DNA of 64,000 bases, taken from assembly GCF_004216755.1 (NCBI RefSeq), contig NZ_SGWZ01000002.1, forward strand, positions 62,001-126,000. The letters are read 5' to 3'. The notes under the pieces are model-generated. The model saw nothing but the letters and a program-made list of their open reading frames with translations. It searched no databases and was not told the origin of the DNA. The DNA comes from Kerstersia gyiorum (GTDB lineage: Bacteria; Pseudomonadota; Gammaproteobacteria; Burkholderiales; Burkholderiaceae_B). The position numbers were made by a program, and so were the translations under genes. Shown piece by piece: positions 41,871-50,219 of the stretch (its first letter is position 1; every line of letters starts with the position of its first letter).

Positions 41871-42191
41871 GTATGTTTCTCCTCCAGTATTGGATTTGCA
41901 TAATATTTATATTTTGTAAGTTATTTTCCAGAAAATCCCTTTTAAGGTCTGGAATTTAATTATTTTATATAAATATAAAATCCGAAAGACATGGTTTCCC
42001 CGAGGTCTTGCTCATGATCGCGAGCGGGTGGCCGGGGACGGAGGGGCGTGCGGGCGGGGGCGACGGGGGCGCTTCCGGCCCTAAGCTGTGTCTGCTGGTC
42101 ACGATGGCGCCGATTTGACACCTGATACCGGGTGAAGTGTTCTACGATTGTCTTGCACCCAACTCTCGCAATCTTCGACAGGAGTTTGTTC
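41871..42191. other. AT-rich intergenic region between lipase and bdh (321 bp)
   Basis: The first 120 bp are strikingly AT-rich against the GC-rich background. They contain a perfect palindrome, TTTTATAT-AA-ATATAAAA (41963-41980), and an inverted repeat TTCCAGA/TCTGGAA (41926-41954). No ORF is supported. It probably carries the promoter of the lipase and perhaps an operator. Confidence 0.5.
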
Positions 42192-42974
42192 ATGTCTCGC
42201 TTTGATGGAAAAATTGGCATCATCACTGGCGCTGCCAGCGGTATTGGCAAGGAAATCGCAGTGCGTTTCGCGGCGGAGGGTGGTACGTCCGTTATCGCCG
42301 ACCTGAATTTGCAGGCCGCGCAGGCAACGGCTGAGGAAATTCGCAAGACCGGCGCCGATGCATTTGCCGTCGCGATGAATGTGACGGACGAAGCGCAGGT
42401 GGAACAGGGCATTGCAGAAGTGATCGCCAGGTACGGCAAGATTGATGTGCTGGTCAGCAATGCGGGTATCCAGATCGTCAAGCCACTGGTTGATTTTCCT
42501 TATGAGGAATGGAAAAAGCTGTTGGCTATCCATCTGGACGGCGCATTCCTGACCACGCGCGCTTGCCTGAAGCATATGTATGCGGCCAACTACGGCCGCG
42601 TGGTGTATATGGGGTCGGTGCACTCCAAGGAAGCTTCCAAGCTGAAGGCGCCCTATGTCACGGCCAAACACGGCCTGATCGGTCTGGCCAAGGTGTTGGC
42701 CAAAGAGGGTGCAGAACACAATGTGACGGCCAATGTTGTTTGCCCCGGTTTTGTGCGTACGCCGCTGGTCGACAAGCAGATTCCGGAGCAGGCCCAGGAG
42801 TTCGGGATCACCGAAGAGCAGGTCGTGAAGACGATCATGCTCAAGGACACTGTCGATGGCGAATTCACGACGACTGCGGATGTCGCCGAGGCCGTGCTGT
42901 TTTTTGCCGGTGCCAGCAGCAATGCGCTGACCGGACAGTCGCTGGTCGTCAGCCACGGCTGGTTCATGCAATAG
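42192..42974 (+). CDS. bdhA: D-3-hydroxybutyrate dehydrogenase (SDR)
   Basis: The 260-residue short-chain dehydrogenase converts 3-hydroxybutyrate to acetoacetate with NAD, as in PHB or ketone use. It has the Rossmann motif GAASGIGKEIA, NAGIQIV, catalytic Ser in MGSVHS and YVTAKHG (Tyr, Lys), and PGFVRTPLVDKQIPEQA, which is characteristic of bacterial BDH. AGGAG precedes the ATG at 42192; the frame upstream has no ribosome site. Confidence 0.92.
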   Translation: MSRFDGKIGIITGAASGIGKEIAVRFAAEGGTSVIADLNLQAAQATAEEIRKTGADAFAVAMNVTDEAQVEQGIAEVIARYGKIDVLVSNAGIQIVKPLVDFPYEEWKKLLAIHLDGAFLTTRACLKHMYAANYGRVVYMGSVHSKEASKLKAPYVTAKHGLIGLAKVLAKEGAEHNVTANVVCPGFVRTPLVDKQIPEQAQEFGITEEQVVKTIMLKDTVDGEFTTTADVAEAVLFFAGASSNALTGQSLVVSHGWFMQ

Positions 42975-43209
42975 GTATGGCGCAGGTGTGCTGGCCATGT
43001 GCGCCGGGTGGCCGGCGCGCACCAGCCGCATGTTGATTCGCACCCTGGCAGCAGTCGCAAGGCCATCAAACCGGGCAAGTCGGGACGGGAAAACGAAGGT
43101 TGGCGTTCTTGACTACAATTTCCTTGACGCTTCCGCACGCGGCGGCAGCGGCTGGTCATGTGCACAGGCCAGTTTCATGGTCAATCCGAGCCACTTCCTA
43201 GGAGTTTTC

Positions 43210-43812
43210 GTGCGACGTTCCTATTTCTTTCCCTTGTTCGCCGCTGCCGGCTTGCTGGCAGTTTCTTCTGTGTCGGCGCAGCCGCGTTCCGTGGACGCGC
43301 GCGAGTTCGATGTGGCGGGCGTGAAGACGGGCATGGGCCTGGACGCAGTGCGTCAGGTCATGGCCAGGCATTTCAATATTGCCGCCGATGCGGTGAAGTC
43401 TGACCCTTATCCGTCGGTGAATCCGGTGACTGGCACCAAGTTGCCATCCTATCTGGTGTATGAAGCCGGCAATGAAAAGCTTCTGGTGCATTTCGAACCC
43501 AGGGTGCCCGTCAATGCTGCCGATCCGCTGGCCGTGTCGCAGATCATCTATGAAATTCCCTGGACGCAAAGCAATGAGGCTGCGATGGCGCAGCGTGCGG
43601 TGACCCGCTATGGCGAGCCATCCAATGCGCCCAATTCGATGAAGCAGGAATGGTGCGAATCACCCAGCGATAATCCCGGCATGGGATGCTCGATGAGGCA
43701 GCAGGCCGTTCTGTCGGTGTCGGGCACCAAGTTGCAATTGCATGATCCGGCCTGGAGCCAGGCGCGCATCGAGTTCCTGCGCAACCAGCAGTCGGCGAGC
43801 CCGGGTTTCTGA
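43210..43812 (+). CDS. Uncharacterised periplasmic protein
   Basis: I do not recognise a named family. The GTG at 43210 is chosen for the perfect AGGAG 6-10 bases upstream and because it begins a clear signal peptide (RRSYFFPLFAAAGLLAVSSVSAQ). The mature region (about 175 residues) starts DAREFDVAGVKTGMGLDAVRQVMARHFN, a pattern of small periplasmic domains with an allosteric-like helix, and has two Cys (CESPSDNPGMGCSM) that may form a disulphide. The long open frame further 5' is not supported. Confidence 0.75.
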   Translation: MRRSYFFPLFAAAGLLAVSSVSAQPRSVDAREFDVAGVKTGMGLDAVRQVMARHFNIAADAVKSDPYPSVNPVTGTKLPSYLVYEAGNEKLLVHFEPRVPVNAADPLAVSQIIYEIPWTQSNEAAMAQRAVTRYGEPSNAPNSMKQEWCESPSDNPGMGCSMRQQAVLSVSGTKLQLHDPAWSQARIEFLRNQQSASPGF

Positions 43813-43990
43813 GGCTGCCTGGCCGCGTTGGCAAAGCCGGGCCGGTACAGGCTTGGCCTGGCCTCGGTCTGCACCCGTTCCGGCCTCGGGCCCACCCCTC
43901 CGCCCCCACTCAGGCAGCTCTGGGGCATGCGGTGCGCCAGCCATGCAGCGAGGCTTTATTCGCTGCGTCATCATGAAGCAGGAAAACGGT

Positions 43991-44644
43991 ATGACGCCTT
44001 CCAAGCACTGGTCCAGGGTCGAGTATCTGCACGAGAGCGTACGGAACCCGAATATCCACATCCGCGGCACCCATAGCTACTACAGCGACGCCTGGAGCGG
44101 TTCTTTCGAGCAAAGCGTGGTGCGCTACCTGTATGGCGACGAATACAGCCTGCAGGCCTGGGACCCGCTTTGGCCCATAGATCAGCTGTATATCGGCGAT
44201 TATGTCTGTATCGGCGCGCAAGCGGTGATCCTCATGGGGGGCAACCATACCCATCGCATGGATTGGTTCAGCCTGTACCCTTTTGTTGAAACGCTGGAGC
44301 AGGCCTATGTGGGCAAGGGCGATACGACCATCGGCGACGACGCCTGGATAGGTATGCGGGCCATGATCATGCCGGGCGTGACGATAGGGGAAGGGGCTGT
44401 CGTTGCATCCGGGGCGATCGTGACCAAGGACGTGGCTCCCTATACCGTGGTAGCGGGCAACCCGGCTGTGCCCATCCGGCAGCGCTTTGCGGCGGCAACG
44501 GTGGAGTCCGTCCTGGCGCTGGGCATCTATCGCTGGAGCGAGGAAAAGTTCGAGGCGCTGCGTCCCTTGCTGTGCGGCAGCGATTTTGGCGCTTTGCTGG
44601 CGGCCGCCGAGCATTTCGATGCAAGCAGGACCTCATCGCGATAG
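43991..44644 (+). CDS. Vat/CatB-family acyltransferase (hexapeptide left-handed beta-helix)
   Basis: A 217-residue protein from ATG 43991 (AGGAAAA upstream; ATG 43973 is an alternative). It has hexapeptide repeats (IGDYVCIGAQAVILMGG..., TTIGDDAWIGMRAMIMPGVTIGEGAVVASGAIVTKDV) and the xenobiotic acetyltransferase motif GGNHTHRMDWFSLYPF with the catalytic His. Length and the terminal ALGIYRWSEEKFEALRPLL segment match CatB/Vat enzymes, which acetylate chloramphenicol or streptogramin A. Many chromosomal members have no resistance role, so the substrate is open. Confidence 0.85.
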   Translation: MTPSKHWSRVEYLHESVRNPNIHIRGTHSYYSDAWSGSFEQSVVRYLYGDEYSLQAWDPLWPIDQLYIGDYVCIGAQAVILMGGNHTHRMDWFSLYPFVETLEQAYVGKGDTTIGDDAWIGMRAMIMPGVTIGEGAVVASGAIVTKDVAPYTVVAGNPAVPIRQRFAAATVESVLALGIYRWSEEKFEALRPLLCGSDFGALLAAAEHFDASRTSSR

Positions 44645-44746
44645 TCGTGGCGCGAGTCCTGCGTAATTTTTTGATGTTGCAGTGCGATAATCACGGGGTC
44701 GGGCCCGAGAGCAAACGGGCCATCAATTTCCTACCGGAGAAGCCCT

Positions 44747-45868
44747 GTGAGCAGTCATACCGCCACGCTGCCTGATGCCGCCGTCGAAACCGCGCCGGTG
44801 ACGCAGGATGCCTTGCGCATCAATGATGTACGCATCAGCGCCGTGCGCCCCCTGATCTCGCCCGCCCTGCTGGAAGACGAATTGCCCGTGCCGGAATCCG
44901 CGCACCATTCTGTGCAGCAGGCGCGGGACGCTATTGCCGATGTTCTGCATGGCCGCGATGACCGTCCTGTGGTAGTGGTCGGGCCATGTTCTATCCATGA
45001 CCATGGGCAGGCCATGGAGTATGCACACCTGCTCAAGGGGGCTGCGGAGCGCTTTCGCGATGACTTGCTGATCGTTATGCGCGTGTACTTCGAAAAGCCG
45101 CGTACGACGGTGGGCTGGAAGGGCTACATCAACGATCCGCGCCTGGATGGGAGCTTCTGCATCAATGAAGGCTTGCGCCGTGCGCGTAAGCTGCTGCTGG
45201 AAATCGCGCAGCTGGGCTTGCCAGTCGGCACTGAATTCCTGGACTTGCTTAGTCCGCAGTTCATTGCCGATCTGATTGCCTGGGGTGCGATCGGTGCCCG
45301 GACGACCGAAAGTCAGAGCCATCGCCAGCTGGTGTCGGGCCTGAGCTGCCCCATCGGATTCAAGAATGGCACCGATGGTGGCGTGCAGGTGGCGGCGGAC
45401 GCGATTGTTGCGGCCAGTTCCAGCCATGCGTTCATTGGTATGACCAAGATGGGTGTGGCGGCGATCTTCGAAACCCGCGGCAATGAGGATGCGCATGTCA
45501 TTCTGCGTGGCGGCAAGCCGGGCCCGAACTACGATGCTGCCAGTATCGAGGCATGTTGCGCAGTGTTGCGCAAGGCCGGCCTGCGTGAGCAGGTCATGGT
45601 GGACTGCTCGCACGCGAATTCGAACAAATCACACCAACGCCAGATCGACGTTGCTGCGGATCTCGCGGCGCAGATCGCCGCTGGCGACCAGCGCATTACT
45701 GGCATCATGCTGGAAAGCAATCTGGAGGAAGGGCGGCAAGACCTCAAACCTGGCGTCTCGCTGCAGCGCGGCGTTTCCATTACCGATGCCTGCCTGGGCT
45801 GGGGGCAGACGGAAGGGGTGCTGGAAACGCTTGCCGCTGCCGTGCGCCAGCGCCGTGGGCAGATTTGA
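44747..45868 (+). CDS. aroG: 3-deoxy-7-phosphoheptulonate synthase (class I)
   Basis: The 373-residue DAHP synthase joins PEP and erythrose 4-phosphate to open the shikimate pathway. The GTG at 44747 follows CCGGAGAAG. Motifs: VVVGPCSIHD, MRVYFEKPRTTVGWKGYINDPRLDGS, GARTTESQSHRQLVSGLSCPIGFKNGTDG, ILRGGKPGPNYD, VDCSHANSNK. The N-terminal region is long enough for feedback control; the inhibitor cannot be read. A small hairpin GGCCCG/CGGGCC sits in its leader. Confidence 0.95.
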   Translation: MSSHTATLPDAAVETAPVTQDALRINDVRISAVRPLISPALLEDELPVPESAHHSVQQARDAIADVLHGRDDRPVVVVGPCSIHDHGQAMEYAHLLKGAAERFRDDLLIVMRVYFEKPRTTVGWKGYINDPRLDGSFCINEGLRRARKLLLEIAQLGLPVGTEFLDLLSPQFIADLIAWGAIGARTTESQSHRQLVSGLSCPIGFKNGTDGGVQVAADAIVAASSSHAFIGMTKMGVAAIFETRGNEDAHVILRGGKPGPNYDAASIEACCAVLRKAGLREQVMVDCSHANSNKSHQRQIDVAADLAAQIAAGDQRITGIMLESNLEEGRQDLKPGVSLQRGVSITDACLGWGQTEGVLETLAAAVRQRRGQI

Positions 45869-45933
45869 TCACTGTTCATACATGGCGGAGGCCGCAGGAC
45901 GTACTGCCTGTGTGAGTTTGCCGTGATTTAGGA

Positions 45934-45939
45934 TACAAT
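45934..45939 (+). promoter_or_regulatory. Candidate -10 box of tRNA-Pro
   Basis: TACAAT lies 12 bp before the tRNA. No good -35 is visible at the right distance. Confidence 0.4.
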
Positions 45940-45951
45940 CTCTTTCTTAGT

Positions 45952-46028
<77 letters not shown>

Positions 46029-46041
46029 CAGAATGACAAGC

Positions 46042-46086
46042 AACGGGGGTGACGGCATAGGCCGTCACCCCCGTTTTGCTTTTTGG
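46042..46086 (+). terminator. Rho-independent terminator after tRNA-Pro
   Basis: A 15-bp stem with core CGGGGGTGACGGC/GCCGTCACCCCCG, ATAG loop, then TTTTGCTTTTT. Confidence 0.9.
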
Positions 46087-46169
46087 CGCCAGCGGTGCGC
46101 CATTGATTTCGTCTTCGCAATTAAGTGCGATTCACACGCATTTGATAATTCATCTTTTTTGCAATTCGG

Positions 46170-46183
46170 TTGATTTAAATCAA
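46170..46183. promoter_or_regulatory. Perfect FNR/ANR-type box
   Basis: TTGATTTAAATCAA matches the FNR consensus TTGAT-N4-ATCAA exactly. A TATTTT element lies about 30 bp further on toward the ABM gene. Oxygen-responsive control of that gene is inferred. Confidence 0.5.
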
Positions 46184-46418
46184 ATGGCTCCTTGCTTTGT
46201 CATGGACTATTTTTATTTCAGCAAATACGACTATTTCGTGGTTTTCCCTGAGAATGATTGTGAATCTCTGATGAAAAACGAGGTTATCATTTCTTGACTG
46301 GAATAAAACAACGATTGCCAGGCAAACTACGCGTTTGGCCGGTATCTGCAATAAAGATTTACGTTTTGTCGGTTGGGATAAGTTATAGTGAGAAAGATCT
46401 GAAACCCCGAGGGCGAAC

Positions 46419-46718
46419 ATGATTTACGAAGTCACCACGATTCATATCCACCCTGGTCAGCAAGCCGATTTCGAAGCGGCAATCAAGCAGGGTGCAGATA
46501 CCATCATTGCCAAGTCCAAGGGGTTTCTGGGCTATAGCGTCCGCCGAGCAATAGAGTCACCCGAACAATATCAATTGCAGATCAAATGGGAGACGCTGGA
46601 AGACCACATGGTGGGTTTCCGGGAATCGCCCGCGTTCCCTGCGTGGCGCGCCATCATCAGCCCCTTCTTCGCCTCAGCGCCGACGACGGTGCATGTCGAG
46701 GAAGTCAGCCGGGGCTGA
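46419..46718 (+). CDS. Antibiotic biosynthesis monooxygenase (ABM)-domain protein
   Basis: A 99-residue single-domain ferredoxin-like alpha/beta barrel: MIYEVTTIHIHPGQQADFEAAI, IAKSKGFLGYSVRRAIESPEQYQLQIKWETLEDHMVGFRESPAFPAWRAIISPFFA. ABM proteins act as small cofactor-free oxygenases, haem- or quinol-handling enzymes, or have unknown roles. It stands alone between two long intergenic regions. Confidence 0.88.
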   Translation: MIYEVTTIHIHPGQQADFEAAIKQGADTIIAKSKGFLGYSVRRAIESPEQYQLQIKWETLEDHMVGFRESPAFPAWRAIISPFFASAPTTVHVEEVSRG

Positions 46719-47126
46719 CACCGTCAGCAGTCCAGATGACGGCGCCGGGTTCTCGAAGGAACGGCGCCAGAAGACTCAATTCATCGGCCCTCGGGCCGAA
46801 GCAGAGTATTAAGCGTAATTGCCGATAGTATTTTTGCGCAGTCTGGTCGGGTTGTTAAGTCTTGTCCGTAATGAACATTATTGCCTGTGTGAATTTCACA
46901 CGGGGGTTTCTTTGCGTGTGTCTTCGGTGAATGGCTGTGTGTTTCACAGGCGAAATGCAAACAACCAGCAATGCTGAATTGTCGTTCTGTCATGTTGGCA
47001 CGCCATCATGATGAGGTTTTTTATTGATTGTTTTCCGGTAATGAGGGCGCCCTTGCGTCCATAAGGAACTGCAGGTTTTTCGGCACCCGGTTTTTTGCCT
47101 ATTCAGAAACGCAGGAGAGTGTAAGA
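46719..47126. other. Intergenic region upstream of the AEC carrier (408 bp)
   Basis: No gene is supported. The region carries two related inverted repeats (listed separately) and a TAGTAT -10-like element near 46826. This looks like the control region of the AEC transporter. Confidence 0.5.
46887..46949. promoter_or_regulatory. Pair of inverted repeats upstream of the AEC carrier
   Basis: GTGTGAATTTCACAC (46887-46901) is a perfect palindrome, and CTGTG-TGTTT-CACAG (46935-46949) is a related one. Their centres are 48 bp apart. The spacing of the half-sites does not fit CRP (needs N6). The regulator is unknown. Confidence 0.5.
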
Positions 47127-48053
47127 ATGTTGACGCAGATTATTATGGCGGCCTTGGGGCCTATTGTTGTCGGGGGGGCCGTCGGTTGGCTTTCCGGTAA
47201 GTATGGCTTCATCAAGCGAGATTATTCGCAGGCATTCGCCGATTTTGTCGTCAAAATCGCGCTGCCTATCGCGCTGTTCCTGGCGGCGTTGAGTTCTTCG
47301 CCTTCCTCCATCCTCAATGCAGACTTCGCGCTTGCCATGGCGGCCGGTCTGGTGCTGGCTTATGTCGTGGCCTATGTCGTCGGCAAGGTGGTCTACAAGC
47401 ACAACCGTGCCGATGCAACGATGCAGGCCCTCTCGGCGTCTTTTCCTGACATGGCCTACTGTGGTCCTCCCATCCTGCTGGCAACCGTGGGTTCGTCCGG
47501 CTTGATCGCCATGGTGATCGGCAACCTGATCTATACCGTCATCATCCTGCCCATTGCGCTGATGATGATCGGTGGCGGCAACAAGGGCCAAAGCGCCTGG
47601 AAGTCGTTTGGCAAGTCCTTGTCGCAGCCGTTGGTGTTCCTGCCCATCCTGGGTGCTGTGCTGGCAATCGCTGGCGTGGAAGTGCCGGATGTCATCAAGA
47701 ACTCGCTCAACGAACTGGGCAAGACTGCTGGCGGCGTGGCGCTCTTCTTCCTGGGCCTGTTCCTGTCGGGCATCAAGATGAATCTGCGCTCCGAGATTGT
47801 GTTCAACGTCATTATCAAAAATATCCTGCAAGGGGCAGTGATCCTGGGCGTCGGCCTGGCGCTGGGCCTGGAAGGCATGTTGCTGAAGTCGGCCTTCATC
47901 ATCGGCATCCTGCCGACGGCGACGGCGACGCCGGCGCTGGCTGTGGCCAACAACGTCTACAAGGACGAGGCAGCTTCCACCGTGCTGCTCAGCACGCTGG
48001 TATCGCTGGTGACGATGACGCTTGGCATCGTGGTGGTGTCCGAGTGGCTGTAA
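47127..48053 (+). CDS. AEC-family transporter (auxin efflux carrier / malonate-like)
   Basis: A 308-residue protein with about ten membrane helices. The ATG at 47127 follows AGGAG. The AEC pattern shows in MALGPIVVGGAVGWLSGKYGFI..., ALSASFPDMAYCGPPILLATVG, PLVFLPILGAVLAIAGV and the final GILPTATATPALAVANNVYKDEAASTVLLSTLVSLVTM. Members move organic acids such as malonate, malate or oxalate. It stands 244 bp upstream of the cupin-mqo-poxB genes, so a carboxylate substrate fits its context. Confidence 0.88.
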   Translation: MLTQIIMAALGPIVVGGAVGWLSGKYGFIKRDYSQAFADFVVKIALPIALFLAALSSSPSSILNADFALAMAAGLVLAYVVAYVVGKVVYKHNRADATMQALSASFPDMAYCGPPILLATVGSSGLIAMVIGNLIYTVIILPIALMMIGGGNKGQSAWKSFGKSLSQPLVFLPILGAVLAIAGVEVPDVIKNSLNELGKTAGGVALFFLGLFLSGIKMNLRSEIVFNVIIKNILQGAVILGVGLALGLEGMLLKSAFIIGILPTATATPALAVANNVYKDEAASTVLLSTLVSLVTMTLGIVVVSEWL

Positions 48054-48297
48054 GGCTGGTGTGAACCTGCGCGTCGCAGCGCTGGCCCCGGTGCGGGCGT
48101 GCGGCGCGAGGTGTTCCAGGCCGCCTGTCTTGAAATCGGGGCGGGCGGCGGGCAAGGCAGGCGGGCGCTCAGGCGCCTGCAGCCACGTCTGGCAGCCTGG
48201 GCTTGCTCTGTTTTTTCCCATGGTTTGCCGTGCAGGGATGGCATGGGAAAGCGTAGACGCACTCGATAGACACTTTGTTGGCAAGGAGAGATTTTCA

Positions 48298-48693
48298 ATG
48301 ATCCGTTGTGTTCACCTTTTTACTGGCGCTGACGGCCAGTCGTATTTCGAAGAAGGTTTGATTGATCTGCCCAAGGGCGAGCGCGGCGACACCCTTAGCG
48401 CCGTGGCCGGGGCAGTCAGTATTTCGTTTCGTGAAACCAGCGAGGGCGGCAGCTTTGATTGGCATGAAGCGCCGGCGCACCAGTTAGTGCTTACGCTGAG
48501 TGGCACGCTGGAATTCGAAACGCGCGGCGGAGAACATTTTCAATTGTCCCCGGGCGATGTGCTCTGGGCTGAAGATACGACGGGCGGCGGGCATCGCTGG
48601 CGCCTGATCGGGAACGACCCCTGGCGCCGGGCCTATGTGATTCTGGCCCAGGATGCCAAGGTGCTGTTCGCACCGGCCAAGGCCGGCAACTGA
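48298..48693 (+). CDS. Small cupin-domain protein
   Basis: A 131-residue single cupin barrel; the ATG at 48298 has AAGGAGAG upstream. The core WHEAPAHQLVLTLSGTLEFETRGGEHFQLSPGDVLWAEDTTGGGHRWRLIG has two His-containing cupin motifs. No enzymatic class is evident. It ends 15 bp before mqo and is the first gene of the cupin-mqo-poxB run. Confidence 0.85.
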   Translation: MIRCVHLFTGADGQSYFEEGLIDLPKGERGDTLSAVAGAVSISFRETSEGGSFDWHEAPAHQLVLTLSGTLEFETRGGEHFQLSPGDVLWAEDTTGGGHRWRLIGNDPWRRAYVILAQDAKVLFAPAKAGN

Positions 48694-48708
48694 CGAGGAA
48701 TGATAGAT

Positions 48709-50211
48709 ATGTCGAATAATGTGAACCTGCCGGAAAGTGCCGATATCGTCATGATCGGCGCCGGCATCATGAGCGCCACGCTGTCCACGGTCCTGAAGGA
48801 ACTCGAGCCTTCGCTGAAAATCGTGATCGTCGAAGCATTGGGCGATTGCGCTCAGGAAAGTTCTGATGGCTGGAACAATGCGGGCACCGGTCACGCAGCC
48901 AATTGCGAAATGAACTACACCCCGGCCCGTGCGGACGGCACAGTGGACATTTCCAAGGCGCTGGAAGTCAATACCGAGTTCGACCTGTCGCGCCAGCTGT
49001 GGTCCTACCTGGTGAAGAAGGGGGCTATTCCCGACCCGCAGGCTTTCATCCACCCTTGTCCCCACATGAGTTTCGTCTGGGGCAAGGACAACGTGGCCTA
49101 CCTGCGTGAGCGTTTCAAGGAAATGTCCGCGCACCATTGCTATCACGGCATGGAGTACAGCGAAGATCCCAAGCAGATCGAAGAATGGGCGCCGCTGATC
49201 ATGGAAGGCCGCACGGGTGACGATCCGGTTGCCGCTACGCGCATTATCACTGGCTCGGACGTGGATTACGGCGCGCTGACGCACCTGTTGATCAAACAGG
49301 TCAGTGCCCAGCCCGACGCCTCGGTGCATTACTTCAAGCATGTCGACGACCTGAAGCGCGCAGCCGATGGTAGCTGGCGCGTCGATCTGAAGGACACCAA
49401 AACGCACGAGCGCCAGAGCCTGACAGCCAAGTTCGTGTTCATCGGTGCCGGTGGTGGTGCGCTGGAACTGCTGCAGAAGTCCGATATTCCCGAAGGCCAC
49501 GGCTACGGCGGCTTCCCGGTCAGCGGCATCTGGCTGCGTTGCGATGTCGATAGCATCAGCGAACGCCACCACGCCAAGGTCTATGGCAAGGCGCCGCATG
49601 GTTCGCCTCCCATGTCCGTACCCCACCTGGATACGCGCGTGATCGGCGGCAAGAAATCCGTGCTGTTCGGGCCTTATGCGGGTTTCTCGACGCGCTTCCT
49701 GAAGCATGGTTCGCTGACCGACCTGTTCCGCTCGGTGCGTCCGGGCAACATCCTGCCCATGCTGGACGTGGCCAAGGACAACTGGCAACTCAGTGAATAC
49801 CTGATTTCCCAAGTGCTGCAAAGCGCCAAGGATCAGTTCGAGATGCTGCGCCAGTTCTATCCCAATGCCAAGACGCCGGACTGGACGACCGCCGTGGCGG
49901 GCCAGCGTGTGCAGATCATCAAGCCGGGCACCGAGAAGGAAGGCGTTCTGGAGTTCGGCACCGAGCTGATCGCTTCCGGCGACAAGTCGCTGGCCGCGCT
50001 CTTGGGCGCTTCGCCCGGCGCTTCGACCGCCGCCTTCATTGCGTTGGAAGTGCTGCAGAAGTGCTTTGCCGACAAACTGACTGACGATGGCTGGCTGCCC
50101 AGGCTGAAGACCATCATCCCGACCTATGGGGTGGATCTGAAGACGGACGCCGATGCTTGCCGCGAAATCCGCAAGTCGACGGCTGCCACGCTTAATCTGG
50201 AATTCATCTGA
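48709..50211 (+). CDS. mqo: Malate:quinone oxidoreductase
   Basis: A 500-residue FAD protein that oxidises malate to oxaloacetate and passes electrons to quinone at the inner membrane. It has ADIVMIGAGIMSATLSTVL (FAD), DGWNNAGTGHAANCEMNYTPA, MSFVWGKDNV, GAGGGALELLQKSDIPEGHGYGGFPVSG and SPGASTAAFIALEVL. The ATG at 48709 sits 9 bases from AGGA; ATG 48700 is too close. poxB starts 9 bp after its stop. Confidence 0.95.
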   Translation: MSNNVNLPESADIVMIGAGIMSATLSTVLKELEPSLKIVIVEALGDCAQESSDGWNNAGTGHAANCEMNYTPARADGTVDISKALEVNTEFDLSRQLWSYLVKKGAIPDPQAFIHPCPHMSFVWGKDNVAYLRERFKEMSAHHCYHGMEYSEDPKQIEEWAPLIMEGRTGDDPVAATRIITGSDVDYGALTHLLIKQVSAQPDASVHYFKHVDDLKRAADGSWRVDLKDTKTHERQSLTAKFVFIGAGGGALELLQKSDIPEGHGYGGFPVSGIWLRCDVDSISERHHAKVYGKAPHGSPPMSVPHLDTRVIGGKKSVLFGPYAGFSTRFLKHGSLTDLFRSVRPGNILPMLDVAKDNWQLSEYLISQVLQSAKDQFEMLRQFYPNAKTPDWTTAVAGQRVQIIKPGTEKEGVLEFGTELIASGDKSLAALLGASPGASTAAFIALEVLQKCFADKLTDDGWLPRLKTIIPTYGVDLKTDADACREIRKSTAATLNLEFI

Positions 50212-50219
50212 GGGTTGCC

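Larger units (their letters stand above)
46029..46418. other. AT-rich intergenic region between tRNA-Pro and the ABM gene (390 bp)
   Basis: Apart from the tRNA terminator and an FNR-type box (both listed), the region holds no supported gene. Positions 46120-46420 are clearly AT-richer than the flanks. A TATAGT -10-like box lies at 46384-46389, 30 bp from the next ATG. Confidence 0.5.

Noticed and set aside
46076..46297. 73-codon forward frame in the AT-rich gap
   Set aside because: It starts in the tRNA-Pro terminator, has no ribosome site and reads as AT-rich noise across the FNR box.
46887..46901. CRP-type site
   Set aside because: TGTGA and TCACA are separated by 3 bp, not the 6 bp required for CRP.
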